From Bacteroidales bacterium (lineage in GTDB: Bacteria; Bacteroidota; Bacteroidia; Bacteroidales; JAIOZK01), in assembly GCA_021738625.1 (NCBI GenBank), contig JAIPBS010000008.1:1-64000 (forward strand): a stretch of 64,000 nucleotides of DNA, in the 5' to 3' direction. The position numbers were made by a program, and so were the translations under genes. The notes below the pieces were generated by a model. That model was not told where the DNA came from. It worked only from the letters and a program-made list of their open reading frames with translations, and searched no databases. How positions within the stretch are numbered: the stretch's first letter is position 1; each line of letters starts with the position of its first letter. Positions 53,033 through 61,854 of the stretch are shown in pieces.

Positions 53033-53524
53033 TTATAATTTGTCGGGCATCTGATCAATAGCAGTCCTGAAGGCATCGGTCACTTCCCCGGCAACATCTT
53101 CCAGATCCGGATTGCCAATGCTTTCCATCGCTTTGGCCGGATTGATGGCCACCACATCAACTGTTCCGTTTCCATTATCCCGTACAATAACCTTGCAAGG
53201 CAGGAACAAACCGATGTTTTCTTCCAACTGAAGCGTCTTGTAGGCATAGCCCGGATTGCAAAAACCCATGATGTAATAAGGCCTGAGTTCAACGCCTTCG
53301 AGCTTTTCCATCAGCGTTTCGTGCATGGGTAGCTCGGAGATCAATCCGAAACCCTTGCTTTTGAATACTTCTTCCGTTTTTTCTTTTACCTGTTCCAGAT
53401 CGCCCTGAACAGTTGTTTTAAAATAATACTTTTCTTCCATGTTTGATTGTTTTAATTCCTGGGAATATACTCCAAAGTTCAGGAGCATAAGAAATAATCC
53501 CGTTAGTGTCATGCTTTTATTCAT
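53033..53524 (-). CDS. DUF302 protein, exported
   Basis: The start is set at ATG 53524 because AAAGGA stands at the right distance before it; the frame opens at an upstream TTG (53554). The 163-residue protein has a signal peptide (about 1-22, ending VYSQ) and one DUF302 domain (FKTTVQGDLEQVKEKTEEVFKSKGFG, FCNPGYAYKTLQLEENIGLFLPCKVIV). The cysteine in FCNPGYA and the one in LPCKV are typical of the family. The function is unknown. Pairing with an OsmC-like thiol peroxidase suggests redox or sulfur stress, but only by position. Confidence 0.85.
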   Translation of the reverse strand: MNKSMTLTGLFLMLLNFGVYSQELKQSNMEEKYYFKTTVQGDLEQVKEKTEEVFKSKGFGLISELPMHETLMEKLEGVELRPYYIMGFCNPGYAYKTLQLEENIGLFLPCKVIVRDNGNGTVDVVAINPAKAMESIGNPDLEDVAGEVTDAFRTAIDQMPDKL

Positions 53525-53691
53525 TGTCATTCCTTTTATGATCTGTATTTTCAATTAACATACCAATACATCTATTTGTTTACATATGTATGCATCAATA
53601 AACGTAACATGCTCATTAACTGGTTTCTTCTACAAAAAAACAGCTTGACAACTTGTCATGCAGATCTCTGACATCATTCATGAAATCCGGC

Positions 53692-53721
53692 TTTGCCGCT
53701 TAATGTTTTTTTATAATTTTG
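53692..53721 (+). promoter_or_regulatory. Promoter of the cysteate synthase gene
   Basis: TTTG (53692-53695), 18 bp, then a perfect TAATTTTG (53714-53721). Because the -7 box overlaps the open frame's first possible start (53719), the true start must be the ATG at 53749. Confidence 0.75.
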
Positions 53722-53748
53722 GCAAGCAAAACCGGAAGATACGCAAGC

Positions 53749-55041
53749 ATGAATGAAAAAGAGAGCAGAACAAAATACCAGCTTCAGTCGCTGGCGACCA
53801 AAAAAGTATTTGACGACAAGGGCTGGATGTTGCAGGCGCCCGGAGAAGATGTTCCGGCGCTGATCAGGACGGTTTATAAAAACAAGCAGTTGCATTTAAA
53901 GGGCGATGACCATGGATTTTATACTTTTTCGGATTGGTTGCCCATCCACAGGACCTTGAAGGGCTCATCGCCCCCGGTAACTTTCAAAAGCAAGGGTTTG
54001 GCAAATGAACTCGGGCTCGAGAAGCTGTATATCACTTTCAGCGGTTACTGGCCTGAAAAAAACGCCATGATGAAAACCTGCTCCTTTAAAGAAACCGAAG
54101 CCTACGCTGTTTGTGGCAGGATGGATGAATCGCTTAACAAAATACTGGTAGTTGCCTCGGCGGGCAATACGGCCCGGGCCTTTGCCAGGGTTTGTTCCGA
54201 CAACAACATTCCCTTACTGCTTTGTGTTCCCGAGGACAATATTCATGTGCTTTGGTTTGATGAAGAGATCCGCGACAACGTAAAACTGGTTGTATCCCGC
54301 AAGGGAAGCGATTATTTCGACGCCATACACCTGAGCAACCTGGCTTGTAAAAGCGATAAGTTTGTTGCGGAAGGAGGCGCCAAAAACGTTGCCAGAAGGG
54401 ATGGCATGGGCACCACGGTGCTTTCTGCGGCAACCACCATCGGTCGTATTCCGGATTACTACTTTCAGGCCGTGGGCAGCGGCACAGGCGCTATTGCGGC
54501 CTGGGAAGCCAACCTGCGTTTGATCGAAGACGGCAGGTTTGGCAATAACAAGATGAAACTGATGGTATCCCAGAACTATCCTTTCATCCCCATACATGAC
54601 GCCTGGGAAGCAGGTTCCAGGGAAATCCTTGCCATGGACGATGATGTGGCCCGCAAGCAGGTGGCCGGGATCAACGCAAAAGTGTTGTCCAACCGCAAGC
54701 CTCCCTATGGCATCATCGGCGGGTTGTTCGACGCCCTGAGCGACACCCGGGGACAGGTTTTGATTGCCAACAATGAAGAAGCCATCATCGCCGACGATCT
54801 GTTCAGAAAAACGGAAGGCATCGACCTGCACCCGGCTGCCGCCGTGGCTACGGCAACCCTGCTTCAGGCCGTCAGGCAAAACAAGGTGGAAAAAGACGCC
54901 CTCATCATGCTTAACATAACAGGTGGGGGAGAAGATCGATTTAAACACGATAAGAAGCTGCATAACCTTAAACCCTCGCTGGTATTCGATATCGACCCGA
55001 ATGAAGATGAAGTGGTCGGCAAAGTGGAGGCCTTGTTTTAA
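53749..55041 (+). CDS. Cysteate synthase homologue (PLP-dependent, threonine synthase-like fold)
   Basis: The start is fixed at ATG 53749 by the promoter. The 430-residue fold-II PLP protein has the Schiff-base lysine K114 in TCSFKETEA and the phosphate-binding SAGNTA loop (137-142). The overall pattern matches cysteate synthases (SDWLP, FSGYWPE, AEGGAKNVARRDGMG, VGSGTGAIAAWEA) and not threonine synthase. Cysteate synthase makes L-cysteate from O-phosphoserine and sulfite. In Methanosarcina this feeds coenzyme M. In Bacteroidota the same product is condensed with a fatty acyl group to make capnine-type sulfonolipids, which is the likely role here. The acyltransferase partner is not in the window. 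Confidence 0.82.
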   Translation: MNEKESRTKYQLQSLATKKVFDDKGWMLQAPGEDVPALIRTVYKNKQLHLKGDDHGFYTFSDWLPIHRTLKGSSPPVTFKSKGLANELGLEKLYITFSGYWPEKNAMMKTCSFKETEAYAVCGRMDESLNKILVVASAGNTARAFARVCSDNNIPLLLCVPEDNIHVLWFDEEIRDNVKLVVSRKGSDYFDAIHLSNLACKSDKFVAEGGAKNVARRDGMGTTVLSAATTIGRIPDYYFQAVGSGTGAIAAWEANLRLIEDGRFGNNKMKLMVSQNYPFIPIHDAWEAGSREILAMDDDVARKQVAGINAKVLSNRKPPYGIIGGLFDALSDTRGQVLIANNEEAIIADDLFRKTEGIDLHPAAAVATATLLQAVRQNKVEKDALIMLNITGGGEDRFKHDKKLHNLKPSLVFDIDPNEDEVVGKVEALF

Positions 55042-55042
55042 T

Positions 55043-56302
55043 TTACCTCACAACCCTTGCCTTTTGCCTGTATACCCGGATGCTTTTGCTTTCCTGACCG
55101 TCTGATTTTATGTAGTGAATATAACCGTTCACTTCAAAAGAGGTATAGCCCTCCCGGATTTCGAACGGGCTCAGGGGAATGGTCATATTTTGTATGCCAT
55201 CACCTGGTATATCTTCCGAAACTTCTTCATAGATATTCAGGTTCATGGCATTATTGTTCAGTTCGATGGTTTTGATTGTTACAGGCGTATTGTATTTGTT
55301 ATCAATGCGCATTCTGATTTTTCCCTCTTCGGGATAAAGCGTTAGTTCGCCAAGCAGTTCGATCTCGAATTCATCTGCTGCCGCATCAACAGGAAATTTT
55401 TTATTCAGGATATTGTTGCTGATCCGGTATGTAACTTCAACATAGTTGCCGGGCTCATCATAACAATATTCATCATCATATGTAATCTCATTGATCTCTT
55501 TCCCAAAAACACGTTTTTGAATTTCAGCGCAATTGCTTTGGATACGAGGTGTTTTGGAGGTGGTGATGACTTTATCTCCTATTTGCAAACTGTATTTTAC
55601 GGTGCCGGCGCTGCTGCCTTTGTCTGCAACATAGATCGACTTCAACAATCCCCTGCATTTCTCGATCCCCACCTCTGCTTTCTGTTTTCTGTCATCCAGG
55701 AACATATCAGCCAGCTTTTGCAACTGATCCATGCAGGACTCCAATTCTTCAATTGAAGAAAAGTCGTCTGTAGTGGCCAGCAATTCATTTAACATCAGGG
55801 TTAGTTCCCTGTCTTTTTCCCGGAATTCAAAAACAAGCCGATCGAGGTCGGCATCCGAAAAAGGATATTTCACCCAGTAGGTATAATACTCCCGGTCGGT
55901 ATCTTTGTTGCGAAGATGCTCCCAGTAGTAATCATCCACTTTGCTGGTGCTGATCCCCATAAGAAAATCCCGCTTTGCCGATTGCGATTGAGTTTCCCGT
56001 TGATAATTGCTGCTGATACTTGATTCCTCGTTCACGATCAATTCGTTGATCATGTTTGAAGATACGGTTGTCAATTGCACGGCAATGGCTTCTGTGATCT
56101 GCTTCTTCACATCCAGTATGGCTTTATCTCTGGCCTTTTCAAGGGTGGGAGCGGAACTGACCCCGATGATGTAGCCCTGGGCCAGGGTGTTTTCCGCCCA
56201 GTCGGGTTGCCGGCCGCTATCGTCAAGCTTTTTGATCTGGGCAAAGTTTGAAAAGGGGACACACAAAATCATGATGAAGAAAAATAGTTTGCCTGCTTTC
56301 AT
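55043..56302 (-). CDS. Exported protein with LPP20-like N-terminal domain (cluster gene 6)
   Basis: This 419-residue protein has a signal peptide (1-22, ending NFAQ) without a lipobox. Residues about 33-150 resemble LPP20/FlgO-like domains: PDWAENTLAQGYIIGVSSAPTLEKAR..., in which a small-molecule or lipoprotein domain is followed by a long helix. The centre is helical and charged (about 150-230), and the C-terminal third is beta-rich. It should be periplasmic or surface-located. It is the last gene of the cluster starting at 61403, 6 bp after the gene upstream, and it runs convergently into the cysteate synthase gene. Confidence 0.7.
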   Translation of the reverse strand: MKAGKLFFFIMILCVPFSNFAQIKKLDDSGRQPDWAENTLAQGYIIGVSSAPTLEKARDKAILDVKKQITEAIAVQLTTVSSNMINELIVNEESSISSNYQRETQSQSAKRDFLMGISTSKVDDYYWEHLRNKDTDREYYTYWVKYPFSDADLDRLVFEFREKDRELTLMLNELLATTDDFSSIEELESCMDQLQKLADMFLDDRKQKAEVGIEKCRGLLKSIYVADKGSSAGTVKYSLQIGDKVITTSKTPRIQSNCAEIQKRVFGKEINEITYDDEYCYDEPGNYVEVTYRISNNILNKKFPVDAAADEFEIELLGELTLYPEEGKIRMRIDNKYNTPVTIKTIELNNNAMNLNIYEEVSEDIPGDGIQNMTIPLSPFEIREGYTSFEVNGYIHYIKSDGQESKSIRVYRQKARVVR

Positions 56303-56308
56303 TGCTGA

Positions 56309-57388
56309 TTATTTTTGAATGGGAAGATGATTTAGTTTGTGAACATTGTCATTGATGTATAACACCAGTTGTCTGACGTACTTTTCTTTGGGAAAGGTGC
56401 ATCTGAACTCCACGGGGGTTCTCGGAAGTATGGTGTATTCCAGCTCCCAGTGATCCTGCTTGTTGGCCAGATCCATGCTCGTCAGGCCGATCTCCTCTCC
56501 TTCTTCATTGATGAGATAATTGCTTTTTGCCCCACCACGGATTTCAATTTCCTGCTCTTCACCGGTCGGATTCATAACCTGCAAGCTAAGTACAAGCTTT
56601 TCACCGTAATACTTCCCGCTTCTGTAATCTATGATCAAACCGTTAAGTAACTCTATTCTTTGTGAGGATACCATATCAGCTTCTTCGGAAGTTTCTGGTT
56701 GCGGGTCTTCGACTGAACCGGGCACCTTATCCCCAAACTCACTGATTTTAAGCATGGCTTTATCGTAACATTCACGAGAAACGGGCGGCACGTTCATCAG
56801 CAATTCGTAGGCCTTACGATATTGCTTTGCACTGATGTAACCATTTGCTTTGGACAAAACAATATCGCAATGGCTGTTATAATATCTGATGGTTTCTTCT
56901 TTTCCCTTTTGGATAAAAGCCCTCATTTTGGGATCGCGGGGGTTCAGCCTTTTGAAAGCTTCCGTAAAGGCGGCTTCTTCGGTCTGTCCAACGCCCCTGA
57001 ATTGATAGATCACTTCACCATAGCTGTTGCCTTTGTATTTGTCCGTCAGCAGCATGGCAACCTCCACCTCGGCAGTCACCATAGGCGGGGCGGTTGCGGT
57101 TATTTCCTTCGACAAGATTGAAATAATGGGTTTGATGTTGATCACTGCGCTTTCATTTGCCGCCGACAAGCCGTTTAAAGAAACTGCTTTGCTAATCCTG
57201 GATTTCAGAATATTCAGAGCATTGAAGGAGAAATCTGCAACATTATCCGGATCGGTTACACCGATGGAAATCCTTTCTTCATCATCGGCTTTGCCCGCGG
57301 TATTTTGCGCCTGGCTGGCTAAAGAGCCAAGCAGGAGCATCAATACAAACAAATAGACTAAATTTTTCATAAACATATTTTTATTCAT
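56309..57388 (-). CDS. Exported protein of unknown family (cluster gene 5)
   Basis: The start is set at ATG 57388; a GTG at 57415 overlaps the previous gene by 11 bp and gives a poorer signal peptide. The roughly 359-residue protein has a signal peptide ending SLASQAQ. Its N-terminal domain (to about 185: FNALNILKSRISKAVSLNGL..., VTAEVEVAMLLTDKYKG, GQTEEAAFTEAFKRL) has the alternating pattern of CsgG/TolB-N-like periplasmic domains. A short helical hairpin (AKQYRKAYELLMNV) and a beta-rich C-terminal domain follow. The CsgG-like reading is a weak inference; no family is firmly recognised. Confidence 0.65.
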   Translation of the reverse strand: MNKNMFMKNLVYLFVLMLLLGSLASQAQNTAGKADDEERISIGVTDPDNVADFSFNALNILKSRISKAVSLNGLSAANESAVINIKPIISILSKEITATAPPMVTAEVEVAMLLTDKYKGNSYGEVIYQFRGVGQTEEAAFTEAFKRLNPRDPKMRAFIQKGKEETIRYYNSHCDIVLSKANGYISAKQYRKAYELLMNVPPVSRECYDKAMLKISEFGDKVPGSVEDPQPETSEEADMVSSQRIELLNGLIIDYRSGKYYGEKLVLSLQVMNPTGEEQEIEIRGGAKSNYLINEEGEEIGLTSMDLANKQDHWELEYTILPRTPVEFRCTFPKEKYVRQLVLYINDNVHKLNHLPIQK

Positions 57389-57404
57389 TTTGGTCGTGGT
57401 TTTG

Positions 57405-58379
57405 TTACTTTTCACCCAGGATCAGCCAGGCTTCACCCAGGCCTCTTTGATAGATTTTTGATTCAATCATAAAAGGTTCGTCGCGCAGACATTTCCTGAG
57501 TTCGTTCACATAGCGCCTGGCATCCATTGCATATTCCCTTCCCCTTCTTTCGTAGAAGAGCGGTATGCGCACCTGTTCAAATTCCATGCGGCTTTCGGTG
57601 GCGTCGCTGGTTGAAAAGCGGCCATTTACCGTATTCATTGCAAACCAGTCTTCGAGTATAAATCCCAGCTCTTCGGTAATGCCCTCATAGGTATATTCAT
57701 CATAAAAATCAAACATGGCATTCTCCCAAATCAACAAGGTAATGGTCACCTCCCTGCCGTTATCGAACATATCCTGGAAATGGTCCATCAATTGATCGTT
57801 GAAGTTATCCATATGGCTTAATACGGCTTCCTCCAGCAACAGATCGACAGAGGCAGCCGTGGAAGGCTGACCGGCACCGGCAGCGCCGGCTACCTGTTTA
57901 CTGGTATAAGCATCCAGGGCTTTCAGGTTGAAAGTGACATACTTTTGTGGGCCTTGTCTTTTGATATCAAAATCAAGATCCAGGATAATATCGGCATTGG
58001 CAACCCGCTTCAACTTATCAACGGGGGTTTCGTAAATGGCAGCCCCTGAAGTCTTTGAAGAAAGCATCATGATCTCGGCGCTTTCCGTTTCCAGGTTTTT
58101 TAGTTCCTGTTCCAGGTCTTTCATCGGGAAGCCTCTTTGTGCCATGATGCTTCCCATCTTTGTGATCACCATTCTGATCTGATCGTTTTCCTGCAGGGCT
58201 TTTCTGTAATCCGGATAACGCTTGGTTTGCCCCTGCACATCAAAGCTGCTCATGCACCCACGTTCATAACAGAAATTGTCGCTGGGCACCACCATTAAAG
58301 TTGGCTTTTTGGCCTGTCCGTAGGCGCCTACCAAAAACAATGAAAAAAGAAAAAAACAGAATAATCTCCTTGTCATCAT
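57405..58379 (-). CDS. DUF6175 family exported protein (cluster gene 4)
   Basis: This 324-residue protein has a signal peptide (about 1-21, ending AYGQ). The mature start KKPTLMVVPSDNFCYERGC and the stretch MAQRGFPMKDLEQELKNLETESAE match the DUF6175 family of Bacteroidota, as does VTFNLKALDAYTSKQVAGAAGAG. The alternating strands and the A/D-rich VANADIILDLDFDI segment recall the CsgG-type alpha/beta fold, but this is an impression only. Two Cys at about 37 and 42 could form a disulfide. The function is unknown. Confidence 0.78.
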   Translation of the reverse strand: MMTRRLFCFFLFSLFLVGAYGQAKKPTLMVVPSDNFCYERGCMSSFDVQGQTKRYPDYRKALQENDQIRMVITKMGSIMAQRGFPMKDLEQELKNLETESAEIMMLSSKTSGAAIYETPVDKLKRVANADIILDLDFDIKRQGPQKYVTFNLKALDAYTSKQVAGAAGAGQPSTAASVDLLLEEAVLSHMDNFNDQLMDHFQDMFDNGREVTITLLIWENAMFDFYDEYTYEGITEELGFILEDWFAMNTVNGRFSTSDATESRMEFEQVRIPLFYERRGREYAMDARRYVNELRKCLRDEPFMIESKIYQRGLGEAWLILGEK

Positions 58380-58420
58380 ATGTTTTGTTTTTGATTCTTA
58401 ATTTTCAATAATCCAATATT

Positions 58421-58930
58421 TTAAAATCCCTGATCCATGCGTTTTACAATTCCCATTTCTTCCAGGTATTTACGCAGGTTGTCGAATGCAATCGAAGCTT
58501 TCAGGCCAACTTTGTATCCTTTCTTCATTTTGATGCGGTCTTTTCCGCCGGGCATGCCGTCGTTGGTCCGCGTCACAAATTGAAGATATTTACCGCCGGT
58601 TTGAAAGAAACCTTCGAAAAAGGCTTCATTTTTTTCGAGGCAATTCGGGTCTCGGCATATGGCGGGTGTTGCCGCCGCCCCGTTACCCGCGGGCAGTCCT
58701 TTAAAAATAGCAGCAGCCACGGCATTTTTTTCTGCCTGCAACACGGCTTGCGCCGGTTTCTTGGCATTGGCCCAGGCCTTCACCAGCTTGTTGCCATCCT
58801 GACCAACTCCAAGCGTTTCGATTTCTATATTGTAAGGGCTGCGCCACATCGCCTTGAATTGTTTCTGTGTGGCACATTGGTTGAGCATAAAAAAACTCAG
58901 AACTCCCAGGAGAAAGATTCTTTTTTTCAT
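58421..58930 (-). CDS. Small hypothetical lipoprotein (cluster gene 3)
   Basis: This 169-residue protein has a lipoprotein signal (MLNQC, Cys19). The mature part contains IEIETLGVGQDGNKLVKAWANAKKPAQAVLQAEKNAVAAAIFKG, a small strand-helix unit seen in proteins co-occurring with DUF6175, and two Cys (CRDPNC) that may pair. The C-terminus is basic and helical. It is 41 bp upstream of the DUF6175 gene and 43 bp downstream of the beta-barrel gene, all on the minus strand. Confidence 0.7.
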   Translation of the reverse strand: MKKRIFLLGVLSFFMLNQCATQKQFKAMWRSPYNIEIETLGVGQDGNKLVKAWANAKKPAQAVLQAEKNAVAAAIFKGLPAGNGAAATPAICRDPNCLEKNEAFFEGFFQTGGKYLQFVTRTNDGMPGGKDRIKMKKGYKVGLKASIAFDNLRKYLEEMGIVKRMDQGF

Positions 58931-58973
58931 GATTTCTTAAAAGATTAATAATGTTTTTTCAATGATCTGATTT

Positions 58974-60671
58974 CTAAAATTCATAGCTCAGTCCGAATTG
59001 TATGCCGGTACCGCCTTCCTGCCCAGGAAACTCATCGGCCCATTTTAAAGCATCTTCATCAGTGTCGATATCGTCCCCGTCAATCTTTGATACACCCCCC
59101 AACCCGTAATAATTAAAGCTACCATACAGCTGAAGATTATACAACACATTAACTGCGGCTGTCAAACCGGCTTTGTAGTAAAAGCTGGCATATTTGTTGC
59201 CATCCTGATCCGATTCCGTTTGGTTGTACCCGCCTACTGCAAAAGGCATCAATTCGATAAAGCGGGCTATTCTGAACCCTTTGCCAAAACCCAGATCGTA
59301 GCGCATGAAAAACACCTGATCTTCTTTAAATTTCGACAGATATTTGAAATTTTCTTTGTCAATATTGCCATAATCCTCCGAGGTCCCGGAAAGGCCCGTA
59401 ATCAGATAGAGGGCGGGTATATCGATATAACGACCTATCCTGTAGCGAAGACCTACACCGAATCCTCCCAGGCCATTCATTTCATACCCAACATTCAGGG
59501 CCAGACCAACATTCGGATGTTCTTTGACCAGCATGCCTTCCCTGACCGTACCTCCATAGGTCTGGTAAAAACTAGACTCTGCCGACCGGCCTTCATCCCT
59601 GTTATCAGCCACTTTTCTAACCCGTAACACAGCTTTGCGTTTGGGGATCGCTTCCTTCAGCTGTTCATCCCACACATATTCGTAAACAAAATACTGATCA
59701 TCGGTCTTCAGGCTTTCCCTAAGGCCGATTTTAGCTTGTATGGGACGCACATCGGTTACTTTTTTTCTAACCGTGAAGTCCTGTATGTGCTTGCTGGCAT
59801 GAAACATCATCTTATCAAAAATCTCATTATAAAACTTTTCGAAAGCTTCTTTGTCCAGCACACTCATATCGAGCTTTTTACCTGTCAGGCCATCCAGTCC
59901 GCCATAACTGGCCGTTCCGGTTGGCAGTAACCAATCCGGTTTTGAATATACCAGCTCCAGCGGGAAATCCATCTCTTTAAACCTGGCCAGCTTCTGTTCT
60001 TTTTCCTCGGGGCTGTCGTCCTCGAATATCCATACGTCAAAGAGTTCATTGATTTGCTCTTCCCCAAATTTAAGCTTGAAAATATACAGCCCCATATCGC
60101 TGGAATAGCTAACGGATGCATAATCTTTTTCCCGTTCGGTTTCCTTTTTGAGATCTCTCAGGTCGACAATGGCAACATAGGAATTACTTACCAGCTCATG
60201 GCCATAATCCCGGATCCTTGCGCGACCTCTTTTGCTCCCTTCCGAAACAATGATCTCTTCATCCGTGGCATTGTATTCGGCACGCTCAAAGATCATGGAT
60301 AAATCAAAACCTTGCTCCGGATCGAAATTATACCATTCTTCAACTATCTTTCGCCCGATATTCTGTTCTTTCAGATATTCGCGAGCAATTTCAATTCTTT
60401 CCTGCTCGTCATCCTGTGCCAAAGATTCATCTTTCATTTCCATTGACCGGGGCAGGGAAATAACACATTCCTTAAGTTTATTCTGGTAGAATTTGTCTGG
60501 AAAAGATACATCTTTCATGGCATCTTCAAGTTTGTTTTCAAACTTTCCGCCATAGGTATAAAACAAGACCGTAAGTCCGATCCTGTCATATTCAGCCTGT
60601 ATTTCCTCCTGTGCATTGAGCTTCGGAGTGATCATTATCAGAGCAATGATTATCAAGGGGATTATTCTCAT
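58974..60671 (-). CDS. Exported two-part protein with C-terminal beta-barrel (cluster gene 2)
   Basis: The start is set at ATG 60671, giving a signal peptide ending KLNAQ; the frame opens 12 codons earlier. The 565-residue protein has a soluble N-terminal region (about 22-385) with a long charged helical part and a beta-rich domain (YVAIVDLRDLKKE, GLYIFKLKFG). The C-terminal region (about 390-565) is built of alternating strands ending FGLSYEF, the pattern of an outer-membrane barrel with a terminal Phe. It is the likely membrane anchor of the cluster. No known family is recognised. Confidence 0.7.
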   Translation of the reverse strand: MRIIPLIIIALIMITPKLNAQEEIQAEYDRIGLTVLFYTYGGKFENKLEDAMKDVSFPDKFYQNKLKECVISLPRSMEMKDESLAQDDEQERIEIAREYLKEQNIGRKIVEEWYNFDPEQGFDLSMIFERAEYNATDEEIIVSEGSKRGRARIRDYGHELVSNSYVAIVDLRDLKKETEREKDYASVSYSSDMGLYIFKLKFGEEQINELFDVWIFEDDSPEEKEQKLARFKEMDFPLELVYSKPDWLLPTGTASYGGLDGLTGKKLDMSVLDKEAFEKFYNEIFDKMMFHASKHIQDFTVRKKVTDVRPIQAKIGLRESLKTDDQYFVYEYVWDEQLKEAIPKRKAVLRVRKVADNRDEGRSAESSFYQTYGGTVREGMLVKEHPNVGLALNVGYEMNGLGGFGVGLRYRIGRYIDIPALYLITGLSGTSEDYGNIDKENFKYLSKFKEDQVFFMRYDLGFGKGFRIARFIELMPFAVGGYNQTESDQDGNKYASFYYKAGLTAAVNVLYNLQLYGSFNYYGLGGVSKIDGDDIDTDEDALKWADEFPGQEGGTGIQFGLSYEF

Positions 60672-60775
60672 GTCATTAGATTTAAGCGCCATTTCGGATA
60701 AACTCAAATTTGCATCTCAATAGCCGGTTGCATAGCGGCAATGCAGGATTCACAAGTCAAAAACTTTCCAATGGG

Positions 60776-60811
60776 AAAAAGACAATCCCCGGTAATCAAA
60801 AAACCGGGGAT
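60776..60811 (-). terminator. Terminator or attenuator between cluster genes 1 and 2
   Basis: ATCCCCGGT and ACCGGGGAT form a perfect 9-bp stem with a 9-base loop (60785-60811). On the minus strand it is followed after a few bases by five T residues. It lies 14 bp after the stop codon of the LPP20-type gene. Confidence 0.75.
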
Positions 60812-60824
60812 CGGGGCTTAGGTT

Positions 60825-61403
60825 TTAATTAGCCCTTTTTTCTTTTAATTCCTCCATTGCTTCTTTGTACGACTCTTTGAATTTTTCATAGTCATAATCA
60901 ACCTTGAGCTCTTCGTCCGCGGAAATCTGGCTGGCCGCTTCGTCAATCAGATCGCTTCCTCCCAGCTCAATGGCAACGTAAGCTCTGTACCTTCCATCTT
61001 CCTTAAGCACCTTTTCACAAATGGGATGTGTTCCAACCAATCTGTTGTCATATACTTCCCTGACGAGATTCTCAAAACGGTTTTCCATTTTCTCGTTTTC
61101 GTCGATGCGGGTATCTTTCTTATAAAAATCGGTCAGGTTACTGACAAAGGTTTCGATTTGAGCTGACAAACGGTTTCTTGCCGTGGTAAGGGCTTTATCA
61201 CGAGCGATTTCCATATCGGTACTTACTCCGGTTGCGTTGGTCCGCAGGTAATCTTCGCTCGTCATGTATTCAGGACCTGAACAATAGATTTTAACTTCAT
61301 TCGGATCGGTCGTTTCCTTGGATGATTTGCAGCTGCCTGCAACAATCAGAATCAAAGCAAAGGAAATCAATGTAACGATGTTTAAGCAATTGTTTTTTCT
61401 CAT
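60825..61403 (-). CDS. LPP20-family lipoprotein (cluster gene 1)
   Basis: This 192-residue protein has a lipoprotein signal (lipobox VAGSC, Cys25). The mature part begins with a small domain (YCSGPEYMTSEDYLRTNATGVS), then the LPP20-type helix with the motif MEIARDKALTTARNRLSAQIETFV, and ends in a Glu/Lys-rich helix. LPP20-like domains occur in outer-membrane lipoproteins and in flagellar FlgO/FlgP/FlgT proteins. The same domain type begins the last protein of this cluster. It is the first gene and has a terminator-like hairpin directly behind it. Confidence 0.8.
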   Translation of the reverse strand: MRKNNCLNIVTLISFALILIVAGSCKSSKETTDPNEVKIYCSGPEYMTSEDYLRTNATGVSTDMEIARDKALTTARNRLSAQIETFVSNLTDFYKKDTRIDENEKMENRFENLVREVYDNRLVGTHPICEKVLKEDGRYRAYVAIELGGSDLIDEAASQISADEELKVDYDYEKFKESYKEAMEELKEKRAN

Positions 61404-61854
61404 AACTGATTTGATTTAGGTTAAGGATTTGATTTTAAATATGTTTGAATTAATAATTTGATTTTAGTTTTATTATTAAGATGCTGTTCGGTTGTTCGAT
61501 TTCTTATGTTCATAACTCAGTTGTTGTTCCGGGCAACACTCGTCATCTCTGCAATCTAAAAACTGCAAATAAGTCGATTTTCAAAAGTAGTAAAAACTAA
61601 TTTATTTTTGCATCAAAGCCAGTGAAAAGTCAAAATGTTTATCCCAGCTTCAAACGAATCAAACATTCTTTTGAGGGAATTTACAGCTTACAGCTTGTCC
61701 TTATTATCAATATAATCAGGACACTAACCTCATGCAGGTTTCCAAAATAATTCATTAAACACTTTGAATCGGCTCGTGCTTTTACTACCTTTACATCAAC
61801 CAGTTCACCAAAACGAAACAAATAAACATATTATCAACCCAAACCACAGAAATC
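61404..61854. other. 450-bp AT-rich divergent intergenic region
   Basis: There is no coding frame of note. It separates the divergent LPP20-type gene and the adhesin-like gene. One good -7 box is seen on the minus strand (61582-61589). Simple AT-rich tracts near 61436-61490 are the only other feature. Confidence 0.5.
61582..61589 (-). promoter_or_regulatory. Candidate promoter of the six-gene envelope cluster
   Basis: On the minus strand TACTTTTG is a perfect -7 box, with a TTTG 24 bp upstream of it (longer than the usual 19-21). It would give the LPP20-type gene a leader of about 170 bases. Confidence 0.4.

Noticed and set aside
53749-55041. Threonine synthase
   Set aside because: The fold is shared, but the segments around the PLP lysine and the long collinear motifs fit cysteate synthase, and no thrA or thrB gene is nearby.
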